A stretch of 64,000 nt of DNA, taken from Methylobacterium sp. J-088 (GTDB lineage: Bacteria; Pseudomonadota; Alphaproteobacteria; Rhizobiales; Beijerinckiaceae). The stretch is taken from the NCBI RefSeq assembly GCF_022829295.1, contig NZ_JAKSYH010000194.1, positions 1 through 64,000 of the forward strand, written 5' to 3'. Of this stretch, positions 44,433 to 52,951 are shown piece by piece; the stretch's first letter is position 1, and every line of letters begins with the position of its first letter. The position numbers were made by a program, and so were the translations under genes. The notes beneath the pieces are model-generated. The model was not told where the DNA came from. It did not search any database and saw only the letters and a program-made list of their open reading frames with translations.

Positions 44433-45080
44433 ATGAATCAGCACCACGGGGATCACGATCATGTGCATCACGGCAGCGAAATCTCGCCGGTCGAAGCCCG
44501 TGTGCGGGCGCTGGAATCGCTGCTGACCGAGAAGGGGTATCTCGACCCGGCCGCCCTCGACGCGCTGGTCGAACTCTACGAGACCGAGGTCGGTCCGCAT
44601 CTGGGCGCCCGGGTGGTGGCCCGGGCCTGGGTCGATCCCGCATTCCGGACGCGGCTGCTGACCGAGGCCACGCCGGCGATCGCGGAACTGGGCATCGGCG
44701 GGCGCGGCGGCGAGCATATGGTGGTGGTGGAGAACACGCCCGAGATGCACAACCTCGTCGTCTGCACGTTGTGCTCCTGCTATCCCTGGCCGGTGCTGGG
44801 CCTGCCACCGGTCTGGTACAAGGCGCCGCCCTACCGGGCCCGGGCCGTGATCGATCCGCGCGGCGTGCTGGCGGAGTTCGGGGTGACGCTGCCGGAGACC
44901 ACCCGCATCACGGTCTGGGATTCGACCGCCGAGACCCGCTACATGGTCCTGCCGATGCGCCCCGCGGGGACGGAGGGCTTTTCCGAAGAGGCCTTGGCTG
45001 CCCTCGTCACGCGCGATTCCATGATCGGCACCGGGCTGCCCAGGGCCCTGCCGGTCGAACCCGCGGAGATGCCGGTATGA
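44433..45080 (+). CDS. nthA: nitrile hydratase alpha subunit, cobalt type
   Basis: Nitrile hydratase adds water to nitriles to give amides. The 215-residue alpha subunit has the metal-binding loop VCTLCSCYPWPVLGLPPVWYK with cysteines at 111, 114 and 116; Thr at the second loop position is the cobalt-type signature (iron types have Ser). A His-rich N terminus (residues 4-13) is unusual and might help hold metal. GAGGAG precedes the ATG. Its stop overlaps the beta-subunit ATG (ATGA). Confidence 0.95.
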   Translation: MNQHHGDHDHVHHGSEISPVEARVRALESLLTEKGYLDPAALDALVELYETEVGPHLGARVVARAWVDPAFRTRLLTEATPAIAELGIGGRGGEHMVVVENTPEMHNLVVCTLCSCYPWPVLGLPPVWYKAPPYRARAVIDPRGVLAEFGVTLPETTRITVWDSTAETRYMVLPMRPAGTEGFSEEALAALVTRDSMIGTGLPRALPVEPAEMPV

Positions 45081-45736
45081 ACGGTGCCCAGGATCTCGGC
45101 GGCGCGCACGGCTTCGGGCCGGTGGTGCCGGAGCCGGACGAGCCGGTGTTCCACGCCGCGTGGGAGCGGCGCGTCTTCGCGATGGCGCTCGCCATGGGCT
45201 ACACCGGCGCCTGGAACCTCGACGGCAGCCGCGCCGCCCGCGAGTCGCTGCCCCCGGCCGAATACCTCGCGTCGAGCTACTACGCGATCTGGCTGAAGGC
45301 CCTGGAGAAGCAGCTCGCCGCCACCGGGCTGGCCACGCCTGCCGAGATGGAGGCCGGCCGGGCTGCAGAGCCGGCCAAGCCCGTGGCGCGGACCCTGGCG
45401 CGCGACGGCCTGGAGCAACGTTTCCGGGCGGGCTTCCCGAGCAGCCGGGCGACCGACGCCCCGGCCCGCTTCGCGCTCGGCGACGCGGTCCGGGCCCGCA
45501 ACATCCACCCGACCACGCATACTCGGCTGCCGCGCTACGTCCGCGGGAAGCGCGGGCGGATCGTACGCGTCGACGGAGCTTTCGTCTTTCCCGACACCAA
45601 CGCCTATCAGACGGGCGAGAACCCGGTCTGGCTCTACACGGTTGCGTTCAGCGCGCAGGACCTGTGGGGCGAGAGCGGCGATCCCGGCGGGACCGTCACG
45701 GTGGCGGCCTTCGAACCCTATCTGGAACCCGCGTGA
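45077..45736 (+). CDS. nthB: nitrile hydratase beta subunit
   Basis: The 219-residue protein has the beta-subunit start (MNGAQDLGGAHGFGPVVPEPDEPVFH), the helical part with SYYAIWLKALEKQL and the C-terminal SH3-like barrel with FALGDAVRARNIHPTTHTRLPRYVRGKRGRIV and NPVWLYTVAFSAQDLWGE. It forms the heterodimer with NthA in the cytoplasm. Overlaps at both ends couple its translation to alpha and to the accessory protein. Confidence 0.95.
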   Translation: MNGAQDLGGAHGFGPVVPEPDEPVFHAAWERRVFAMALAMGYTGAWNLDGSRAARESLPPAEYLASSYYAIWLKALEKQLAATGLATPAEMEAGRAAEPAKPVARTLARDGLEQRFRAGFPSSRATDAPARFALGDAVRARNIHPTTHTRLPRYVRGKRGRIVRVDGAFVFPDTNAYQTGENPVWLYTVAFSAQDLWGESGDPGGTVTVAAFEPYLEPA

Positions 45737-46056
45737 CCGACTTATCGCCCAGCCCCTTTTCGGCCCCCTGGGAGGCCCAGGTCTTCGCCATGGTGGTCAG
45801 CCTGCGCGAGGCCGGGCTGTTCACGTGGTCGGAATGGGCGGAGCGTCTCGGCCAGGGCATCCGCCCGGCGGGCGCGCCCGAGCGCGCCGCCGATTACGGC
45901 GCGTGGCTGGCCACCCTGGAGGGCATCCTCGCCGAGCGCCGCGTGGCCGGCCCCGAGACCGTCGCGGCGCGGACGGAGGCCTTCCGGCGGGCCGCCGAGG
46001 CCACGCCGCACGGCGAGCCGATCCGCCTGGAGAATGACCCGCTCTACCGACCCTGA
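45733..46056 (+). CDS. nitrile hydratase accessory (activator) protein
   Basis: The 107-residue protein begins with GTG overlapping the nthB stop (GTGA). It resembles the N-terminal half of a beta subunit (FSAPWEAQVFAMVVSLREAGLFTWSEWAERLG ... DYGAWLATLEGILAERRV), as is known for cobalt-type activators that swap into the apo-enzyme to insert cobalt. It is required for active enzyme in related systems. Its last 13 bases overlap the convergent MBL gene. Confidence 0.88.
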   Translation: MTDLSPSPFSAPWEAQVFAMVVSLREAGLFTWSEWAERLGQGIRPAGAPERAADYGAWLATLEGILAERRVAGPETVAARTEAFRRAAEATPHGEPIRLENDPLYRP

Positions 46057-46919
46057 CCACGCAGGCTCTCGAGCGGCACCGGGGCGGCATGCGACCGGCC
46101 GGTCATCAGCTGATCGAGGAGCGCCAGCACCTCCGGCCGGCCGCAATTGCGCGCCGGCTCGAACGGCGTCCAGGTCTGCACGAAATCGAGGCGCTCGAAC
46201 ACGTCGCGGTAGCGGCGCAATTCGTTCGGGGTGAGCGGAACGCCGCGCACGAAGGCCTTGTGCGCCGAGATCGTGGTCGCCCGGCGGAAATCGGTCGGAT
46301 CGAGCTCGAACTTCAGGGCGTCGCCGCAGAAGCAGATTTTTCGCGATCGATCGTAGAGAACCGCGTGGCCGTCGAAATGACCCGCGGTCCGATGCAGCTC
46401 CAGCCCCGGCAGCGGCTCCAGGAAATCGTCGTAGGGCCAGCTCACCTGCAGCGCCGCGCTCCACGTGAAGTCGGCCGCGGCCAGGCAGAGTTCCGGGTCG
46501 AACCGGTCCTGCAATTGCGGCAATGCCCCGTAGGCGTGCGGATGCGAGGCGGAGAGCACCGCAATGCCGCCGAGGCGTTCGATCTGGTCGAGGGCGGCCT
46601 CGCTGAACACCGGGCAGCCCTCGAAACCCATGTTCCCGCGCTCGGTCTGGATCAGGTAGGCGGACGGGCCGATGCCCGAGACCGGATCGTTCCAGAACCG
46701 CCACACGCCCGGCTCCAGTTCCTGCCAGTGGCACGGAAAGGCATCCTGTGCCTCCCGCGCCGTGCGGAAGCGCCAGCCGTCCTGCGGCACGACGTGGCGG
46801 GCATCGAGACACATCGGGCAGGCGGCCGGGGTCTCGAAATGGCGCTGCCAGAACCCGCAATTGTCGCAGGTGTAGGCGGGCAGCTTCAGGGCGCCCGCGA
46901 AGGGCAGATAGCCGGGCAT
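46044..46919 (-). CDS. MBL-fold protein with an N-terminal zinc ribbon
   Basis: The 291-residue protein starts with a zinc ribbon: CDNCGFWQRHF and CPMCLDARHVV (two C-x2-C pairs). A metallo-beta-lactamase fold follows, with LSASHPHAYGALPQL, RTAGHFDGHAVLYD and KICFCGDALKF. In the first motif the normal H-x-H-x-D-H reads H-P-H-A-Y-G, so one metal site may be lost. The substrate is unknown. It lies 57 bases downstream of the SDR gene on the same strand and its end overlaps the nitrile hydratase accessory gene by 13 bases. Confidence 0.82.
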   Translation of the reverse strand: MPGYLPFAGALKLPAYTCDNCGFWQRHFETPAACPMCLDARHVVPQDGWRFRTAREAQDAFPCHWQELEPGVWRFWNDPVSGIGPSAYLIQTERGNMGFEGCPVFSEAALDQIERLGGIAVLSASHPHAYGALPQLQDRFDPELCLAAADFTWSAALQVSWPYDDFLEPLPGLELHRTAGHFDGHAVLYDRSRKICFCGDALKFELDPTDFRRATTISAHKAFVRGVPLTPNELRRYRDVFERLDFVQTWTPFEPARNCGRPEVLALLDQLMTGRSHAAPVPLESLRGQGR

Positions 46920-46975
46920 TTTCTTGAACCTTCTTCGGGGCGGCTGGAGCAGGCGGCGCGACGGGGTGCAGCCGC

Positions 46976-47986
46976 CTATGTCCGATCCGGCAGCCGGCGA
47001 GCCGAGCGGGCGGCGTGGACGGTACCGGCGAGCCCGATCAGCGCCAGCCCGGCGAGCCCGCCGACCACGAGGTCGCGGGTGCGGCTCGTGACGAATTCGC
47101 TGCGGCTCGCCTTGGTCCGACCGGAGAAACGGCCGTCGATCCCGACCGGGCCCGGCACAGGTTCGAACAGGTTCCCCTTCATCTCGGGGATGGTCTCGTC
47201 CGAGAGCTGGGCCGACCACATGGAGGCGGCCTTGCGGTCGGCGAGCGCCGGAGCCAGGGCCTGCGCGGCCGCCATCATCATCGACGAGCGCCCGACCCAG
47301 ACCTCCCGGCGCGGATTCTCGACGGCGTACGCGATCGCCTCGGCGCAGAGCCGCGGGTCGAAGACCGGATCCGGCGCGTATTGCCGGTGCCCGGTCCGGT
47401 TGCGCGCCCAGTTGAACTGGGGCGTGTTGACCGCCGGCAGGTAGATGACGCTGAGGCTGACATTCACCCGGTCGTGCAGCAATTCGCAGCGCAGGGCGTC
47501 GGTGAAGCCCGAGACCGCGAACTTCGCTGCGCAGTAAGGCGCCTGCAGCGGCGCGGCCCGGACCGCGAGGCCGGACGAAACCTGGATGATCGCGCCCCGG
47601 TTGCGCCGCTTCATGTAGCGCAGCGCGGCGAGCGTCCCGTAGACCTGGCTCAGATAGGTCGTCTCGGTGACCCGCCGGTACTCGTCCGGGGTGATCTGGT
47701 CGGCCGGGTTCACCACGGTCGACATCGCGTTGTTCACCCAGGCGCGGATCGGCCCAAGCTCGGCCTCGATCCGCGCGGCGGCGGCGTCCACGGCCTTCGA
47801 ATCGGCGACGTCGGCGCTGATCGCCAGCACCGGCTGCCCGTAGGCCGCCAGCGCCCGCTCGGCCGCGGAGAGCCGGTCGGGATCGCGCGCGATCACCGCC
47901 ACCGACCATCCACGCTCGGCGAGGGCATGCGCCGCCGCCAGTCCGATCCCGGCCGTACCGCCGGTCACGACCGCAACCCGAGCCAT
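46976..47986 (-). CDS. short-chain dehydrogenase/reductase with C-terminal anchor
   Basis: The 336-residue protein has the SDR cofactor loop VVTGGTAGIGLAAAHALAERG, the NNAMST segment and the catalytic Ser ... Tyr-x3-Lys (QVSSGLAVRAAPLQAPYCAAK). A hydrophobic helix near the C terminus (DLVVGGLAGLALIGLAGTVHAA) could anchor it to the membrane. Substrate is unknown. The ATG at 47986 starts directly before the nucleotide-binding strand; an upstream ATG adds 28 residues of poor quality. Confidence 0.88.
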   Translation of the reverse strand: MARVAVVTGGTAGIGLAAAHALAERGWSVAVIARDPDRLSAAERALAAYGQPVLAISADVADSKAVDAAAARIEAELGPIRAWVNNAMSTVVNPADQITPDEYRRVTETTYLSQVYGTLAALRYMKRRNRGAIIQVSSGLAVRAAPLQAPYCAAKFAVSGFTDALRCELLHDRVNVSLSVIYLPAVNTPQFNWARNRTGHRQYAPDPVFDPRLCAEAIAYAVENPRREVWVGRSSMMMAAAQALAPALADRKAASMWSAQLSDETIPEMKGNLFEPVPGPVGIDGRFSGRTKASRSEFVTSRTRDLVVGGLAGLALIGLAGTVHAARSARRLPDRT

Positions 47987-48167
47987 ATCCACCTCATCGT
48001 CGTCAGGAATTCGAACGGCAACCCGGATCGCGCCGGTCGGTTGCCCTGCGGCATCGGGCCGGAACGTCACGGGGGGCGACGATTTCGCGTTCCGCCACGC
48101 AACGACCGAGTCCGGCCGCTGTTAACCGCTTGTGTTGCGTCATGCCGAACCACCGAAGGTCGAAGTC

Positions 48168-48425
48168 ATGCGCTCCAGACGACGCTTCTCCCTGCCGATC
48201 GATCCCTGGCCCCAGGCCTCGCTGGCCGAGCGGACGGCGGTCGGGATGGTGCTGACCTTCCTGCTTCTACTTCCGGCCTGCGCGGCCGGGGCGGCGCTGT
48301 TCGTGATCGCCGTGGTCGCGATGTACATCTCCTGGTCCTACGACCTCGGCGCCGCCCTGCGCGGCGTCATCGTCCGGCACGCTGTCATCCCGGGCCGTCG
48401 TGGCCGGGTGGTCCGGAAGGTCTGA
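48168..48425 (+). CDS. small membrane protein of unknown function
   Basis: The 85-residue protein has a basic N terminus (MRSRRRFSLPIDPWPQASLAERT), a long hydrophobic region (AVGMVLTFLLLLPACAAGAALFVIAVVAMYISW, one or two helices) and a basic tail. Codon use fits a real gene. No family is recognised. It is divergent from the SDR gene. Confidence 0.55.
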   Translation: MRSRRRFSLPIDPWPQASLAERTAVGMVLTFLLLLPACAAGAALFVIAVVAMYISWSYDLGAALRGVIVRHAVIPGRRGRVVRKV

Positions 48426-48540
48426 ATATCCACCCGGCGCGCAGGACACCTCCGGCGCAGTCGTTTGCGGGTTCAGAATTCGCCCGCTCCGCCATCAATG
48501 GCCGCTGAAAACCCCTCGCCCCGCTTGGGGGCTTCGATGT

Positions 48541-48648
48541 TCACAGATCGCAGTCCGACTGAGACACGCGCCCACCCTCCCCCCTCCGCGGAGGGGGGAG
48601 GGAGATGCGCGGCCGCCCCTCAGCCCTATCCAACTCCGATCTGTGAAT
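48541..48648. repeat. MITE-like inverted-repeat element with a GC palindrome
   Basis: TTCACAGATCGCAGTCCGAC at 48541-48560 matches the reverse complement of 48629-48648 at 16 of 20 positions. Between them sits a perfect 13-bp stem CCCTCCCCCCTCC/GGAGGGGGGAGGG (48576-48603). The element is too short to code for a transposase. It lies in the 410-base gap upstream of the aas-like gene, which otherwise shows no gene. Confidence 0.6.
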
Positions 48649-48835
48649 CCGGTAGCCCCGCACGCGGGGAGAGGAGGGCTTCGCGGCCTTCGAGACCGGA
48701 TGCGTGAACCTCGCACAGCGGTGCGGACCCGCACGGCGAGCTATCCTCGCCGCCGTGTTCGCTGTGCGTTGTCCGCGCTCCGATTTGACCTGACCATGCC
48801 GGGTGGGCCAGTCAGGTTCGGAACGAGAGACCGCC

Positions 48836-51800
48836 ATGTTCCGTAACCTGATGACCGCGCGGCGCTTCGCGCCGCTGTTCTGGTGCCAGTTCTTCTCGGC
48901 CTTCAACGACAATTTCCTGAAGAACGCGCTCGCCTTCCTGATCCTGTTCGGGATCGGCGGGGAGGCCGATGCCCATGCGGGCGTGCTGGTGACGCTGGCG
49001 AGCGCCGTGTTCATCGGGCCGTTCTTCCTCCTGTCGGGCCTCGGCGGCCAATGGGCCGACCGGTACGACAAGGCGCTGATGGCGCGGCGGCTCAAATTCG
49101 CGGAGATCTTCGCGGCCGGCACCGCGGTGCTGGGCTTCCTGCTGCAGTCCGTGCCAGTGCTGTTCGTTGCGCTCGGCCTGTTCGGGACGATCGCGGCCCT
49201 GTTCGGCCCGATCAAGTACGGCATCCTGCCCGATCACCTGCGCCGCGAGGAGCTGCCCGCCGGCAACGCGCTGGTCGAGGCCGCGACCTTCCTGGCGATC
49301 CTGCTCGGCACGATCGCGGCCGGCGCGGCTTCGGCGCTGGGCGGCTCGGGCGTCCTGTTCGGCGCCCTGGTGATGGGCTTCGCGATCCTGTGCTGGCTCT
49401 CGGCCCGCATGATCCCGGCGACCGGGGAGGGGGCGCCGGACCTGCGGGTCGATCCCAACATCGCCCGCTCGACCCTGTCGCTGCTGCGCGACCTCTGGGC
49501 CGACACGCGCCTGTGGCGCGGCTCGCTGATCGTGAGCTGGTTCTGGCTGGTCGGCGTCGTGGTGCTGTCGCTCCTGCCTGTTCTGGTGCGCGGCGCCTTC
49601 AACGGCACCGAGACGGTGATCACGCTGCTGCTGGCGCTGTTCTCCATCGGCATCGCGCTGGGCTCCGGGCTGGCCTCATGGCTCGCCAGCGGCCGGATCG
49701 TTCTGCTGCCGACGCCGGTCGGCGCCGTGCTGATGGGCCTGTTCGGCCTCGACCTCGCCTGGACGATCGGCCACCTGCCGCCGCCATCCGCCGAGGCGAT
49801 CGGTCCGTTCGACTTCCTGCGGACCGGCGACGGCCTGCGCGTCGCCATCGGCTTCCTGGGTCTCGCCATGGCGGGCGGCCTCTACATCGTCCCGTCCTTC
49901 GCGGCCGTGCAGGCCTGGGCCGAGAAGGCGATGCGCGCGCGCATCATCGGCGCCGTCAATGTGGTGACGGCGGCCTTCATGGTGGCCGGCACCCTGGCGC
50001 TCGCGGCTCTACAGGGGGCAGGCCTGTCGATCGCGAGCCTGCTCGCCGTCGTCGCGGTGCTGAACCTGATCGTCGGCGCCATCGTGTTCATGACCCTGCC
50101 GACCAGCCCGTTCCGGGACGCCCTGTCGATCCTGTTCCGGGCCTTCTACCGGCTTGAGGTCCGCGGTCTCGACAACGTCGCGGCCGCCGGACCGAACGCC
50201 ATCGTGGCGCTCAACCACGTGTCGTTCCTCGATGCGCCGCTTGCTTTGTCCCTGCTGGAGCAGGAGCCGGTCTTCGCGATCGACAGCGGGATCGCGCAGC
50301 GCTGGTGGGTGCGGCCGTTCCTGCGGGTCACCAAGGCGATGCCGCTGGACCCGACGCGCCCGCTCGCGACGCGGACGCTGATCAACGCCGTGAAAAGCGG
50401 CGAGACCCTGATCATCTTCCCCGAGGGCCGGCTCACCGTCACCGGCAGCCTGATGAAGGTCTATGACGGCGCCGGGCTGATCGCCGACAAGTCCGGCGCC
50501 ATGGTCGTGCCGGTCAAGATCGACGGGCTGGAGCGCACGATCTTCTCGCGCCTGTCGCGCAGGCAGGTCAGCCGCACGTGGTGGCCGAAGGTGATCGTGA
50601 CGGTGATGCCGCCGGTGCGCCTGACCGTCGATCCCGCCCTCAAGGGCAAGGCGCGGCGGCAGGCGGCGGGCGCGGCCCTCTACGGGATCATGTCCGACCT
50701 CGTGTTCCGCACCGCCGATATCGACCGTGGCCTGATGGCGGCTCTGATCGAGGCGGGCGATCTTCACGGCTGGCGTCGCAACGCCTTGGAGGACCCTGTC
50801 GGCGGTCGGCTCTCCTACAGCCGGCTCGTGATGGGCGCCAACATCCTGGGCCGCAAGCTCATGCCGCTGGCCCCCGTGGGCGGCCGGATAGGGGTGATGC
50901 TGCCGAACGCCAACGGTGCCGCCGTCACGCTGTTCGCGCTGGCCTCCGCGGGCCGGGTGCCGGCGATGATCAACTTTTCCGCCGGTCCCGCCAACGTCCT
51001 CTCGGCCTGCCGGGCCGCCGAGGTGAGCAAGGTTCTCACCTCCCGGGCCTTCATCGAGAAGGGGCGGCTCGGGCCGCTCGTGGAGGCGATCCGCGGATCG
51101 GTCGAGCTGATCTACCTGGAGGACGTGCGCGCCGGCATCACGACCGGGGACAAGATCCGGGGCCTGCTGGCGCCCCGCCGGCCCCTTGTGGCGCGCTCCG
51201 GCGAGGATCCGGGGGCGGTGCTGTTCACCTCGGGCAGCGAGGGCACGCCGAAGGGCGTGGTTCTGGCCAATCGCTGCATGCTCGCCAACGTGGCCCAGGT
51301 GGCGGCACGGATCGATTTCGGCCCGATGGACAAGGTGTTCAACGTCTTGCCGGTGTTCCACGCCTTCGGCCTCACGGCCGGGCTGGTGCTGCCCCTGGTC
51401 TCGGGCGTACCGGTCTACCTCTACCCGTCACCGCTGCACTACCGGATCGTGCCGGAGCTGATCTACGGCTCGAACAGCACCGTGCTGTTCGGGACCGACA
51501 CGTTCCTGACCGGCTATGCCCGGTCCGCCCATTCCTACGACCTGCGCTCGCTGCGCTACGTCGTGGCCGGCGCCGAGGCCGTGAAGGAGGCCACCCGGAA
51601 GACCTGGGCGGAAAAATTCGGCCTGCGCATCCTAGAAGGCTACGGCGTCACCGAGTGCGGGCCTGTGGTCGCGCTCAACACGCCGATGTTCAACCGCTTC
51701 GGCACGGTCGGGCGGATGCTGCCGGGCATCGAGACGCGGCTCGAGGCGGTACCGGGGATCGACGACGGCGGCCGACTGTCCGTGAAGGGGCCCAACATCA

Positions 51801-52249
51801 TGCTGGGCTACCTGCGCGCCGAGACGCCGGGGGTGCTGGAGCCGCCGCCGGGGGGCTGGCACGACACCGGCGACATCGTGGCGATCGACGCGATGGGCTT
51901 CGTCACGATCAAGGGCCGGGCCAAGCGCTTCGCCAAGATCGCGGGCGAGATGGTGTCTCTCGCGGGCATCGAGTCGCTGGCCGCCGAACTCTGGCCCGAC
52001 CACCTGAGCGCGGTGGCCGCGGTGCCGGATCCGCGCAAGGGCGAGCGGCTGATCCTGTTCACGCAGGCGAAGGACGCGACGCGATCAACCTACCAGAGCT
52101 TCGCCAAGGATCGCGGCGCCTCCGACGTCGCGATCCCTGCCGAGGTGGTGGTGCTGGAGGCGATCCCGATGCTCGGCACCGGCAAGGTCGATCAAATAGC
52201 GGTCACCAAGCTGGCGCTGGAGCGGGCGAAGGAAACCGCTGCCGCTTAG
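48836..52249 (+). CDS. aas: LplT-PlsC-acyl-ACP synthetase fusion (Aas-like)
   Basis: The 1137-residue protein joins three parts. Residues 1-420 are an MFS transporter of LplT type (FWCQFFSAFNDNFLKNALAFL, FLLSGLGGQWADRYDKALMARRLK). Residues about 440-620 are a PlsC acyltransferase (LNHVSFLDAPLAL near 459, IIFPEGRLTVTGSLMKVYDG). The rest is an AMP-forming acyl-ACP/CoA ligase (FTSGSEGTPKGVV near 797, EGYGVTECGPVVALN, DTGDIV). In E. coli LplT and Aas flip and reacylate lysophospholipids. The TAG stop lies at the edge of an inserted MITE. Confidence 0.93.
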   Translation: MFRNLMTARRFAPLFWCQFFSAFNDNFLKNALAFLILFGIGGEADAHAGVLVTLASAVFIGPFFLLSGLGGQWADRYDKALMARRLKFAEIFAAGTAVLGFLLQSVPVLFVALGLFGTIAALFGPIKYGILPDHLRREELPAGNALVEAATFLAILLGTIAAGAASALGGSGVLFGALVMGFAILCWLSARMIPATGEGAPDLRVDPNIARSTLSLLRDLWADTRLWRGSLIVSWFWLVGVVVLSLLPVLVRGAFNGTETVITLLLALFSIGIALGSGLASWLASGRIVLLPTPVGAVLMGLFGLDLAWTIGHLPPPSAEAIGPFDFLRTGDGLRVAIGFLGLAMAGGLYIVPSFAAVQAWAEKAMRARIIGAVNVVTAAFMVAGTLALAALQGAGLSIASLLAVVAVLNLIVGAIVFMTLPTSPFRDALSILFRAFYRLEVRGLDNVAAAGPNAIVALNHVSFLDAPLALSLLEQEPVFAIDSGIAQRWWVRPFLRVTKAMPLDPTRPLATRTLINAVKSGETLIIFPEGRLTVTGSLMKVYDGAGLIADKSGAMVVPVKIDGLERTIFSRLSRRQVSRTWWPKVIVTVMPPVRLTVDPALKGKARRQAAGAALYGIMSDLVFRTADIDRGLMAALIEAGDLHGWRRNALEDPVGGRLSYSRLVMGANILGRKLMPLAPVGGRIGVMLPNANGAAVTLFALASAGRVPAMINFSAGPANVLSACRAAEVSKVLTSRAFIEKGRLGPLVEAIRGSVELIYLEDVRAGITTGDKIRGLLAPRRPLVARSGEDPGAVLFTSGSEGTPKGVVLANRCMLANVAQVAARIDFGPMDKVFNVLPVFHAFGLTAGLVLPLVSGVPVYLYPSPLHYRIVPELIYGSNSTVLFGTDTFLTGYARSAHSYDLRSLRYVVAGAEAVKEATRKTWAEKFGLRILEGYGVTECGPVVALNTPMFNRFGTVGRMLPGIETRLEAVPGIDDGGRLSVKGPNIMLGYLRAETPGVLEPPPGGWHDTGDIVAIDAMGFVTIKGRAKRFAKIAGEMVSLAGIESLAAELWPDHLSAVAAVPDPRKGERLILFTQAKDATRSTYQSFAKDRGASDVAIPAEVVVLEAIPMLGTGKVDQIAVTKLALERAKETAAA

Positions 52250-52414
52250 GGCCGTGCCCATCGCATTGCGCACAGTACACGACAGTGACGCCACCGCCGC
52301 CGAATTGGACACGGGTCCCCTCTCCCGTGCGGGAGAGGGGGCAGGTCGCGCTTGCCAACCCTGTCGACAGACGACTGTCGTGTACTGGGCGCATTGCGAT
52401 CGGGCACGGCCCTA
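52247..52414. mobile_element. MITE-like element inserted in the aas stop codon
   Basis: The 164-bp element (52249-52412) has about 39-bp terminal inverted repeats starting GGGCCGTGCCC, with one indel and two mismatches. It is flanked on both sides by TA (52247-52248 and 52413-52414). An inner palindrome CCCCTCTCCCG/CGGGAGAGGGG lies at 52317-52340. A TA target duplication suggests mobilisation by an IS630/Tc1-like transposase, absent from the window. Removing the element and one TA would restore GCT-TAA, so it landed in the stop codon and changed TAA to TAG. Confidence 0.75.
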
Positions 52415-52648
52415 AGCCTTTGTCGTGACGCGCTCTCTCGCGCCGAACCGGCATCTACTTCGGCGGAGAGCGCTCTGACGGTTTTGCCCGACTGCCTCAG
52501 AGCCGTGGGGCGGCATCACCCAAACGGAGGATGCAACGACTCCCGGTATGAATTCGTATCACGAATACAGCTCCGATTCGGTCCGATGACGCGATCGAGC
52601 GACCGGGCTGGATATCGTCGCCGCGGGTTGCATCGAGAGAGGCAGATC

Positions 52649-52864
52649 ATGTCGAAGGACGGGCAAGTTCCGGCTTGGTTGGCGAGGCGGACGTATTTCA
52701 GGCGCGTCGGGCGCTGGTTGAAGCCTGGCAAGGCTCGCGGGACCGGTTCGACTTACGACGCTGCGGTCGCACCGCTCGCATCGAACGTGGTGCCGTTCCC
52801 GATCCGGTTCGATCGGCCCGAGCGACCGAACTTCGCGGATCAGCGCAGCATCGGCATCGCGTAG
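52649..52864 (+). CDS. small basic hypothetical protein with a VVPFP motif
   Basis: The 71-residue frame starts at an ATG with GAGAGAGG about seven bases upstream. It has a basic N-terminal half (WLARRTYFRRVGRWLKPGKAR) and SNVVPFPIRFDRPERPNF near the end. It shares only the V(I/V)PFP motif with the small protein at 12145. No domain is recognised; it could be an RNA- or membrane-associated peptide, but this is a guess. Confidence 0.45.
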   Translation: MSKDGQVPAWLARRTYFRRVGRWLKPGKARGTGSTYDAAVAPLASNVVPFPIRFDRPERPNFADQRSIGIA

Positions 52865-52951
52865 CCGGGGCCGCGCAAGGACGGGCTTGCCTGCGCTGCG
52901 GGAACCGGGAATCCTACGTGCCGTAAGGCGGGTCCGGACCCCGGAGGAGAC

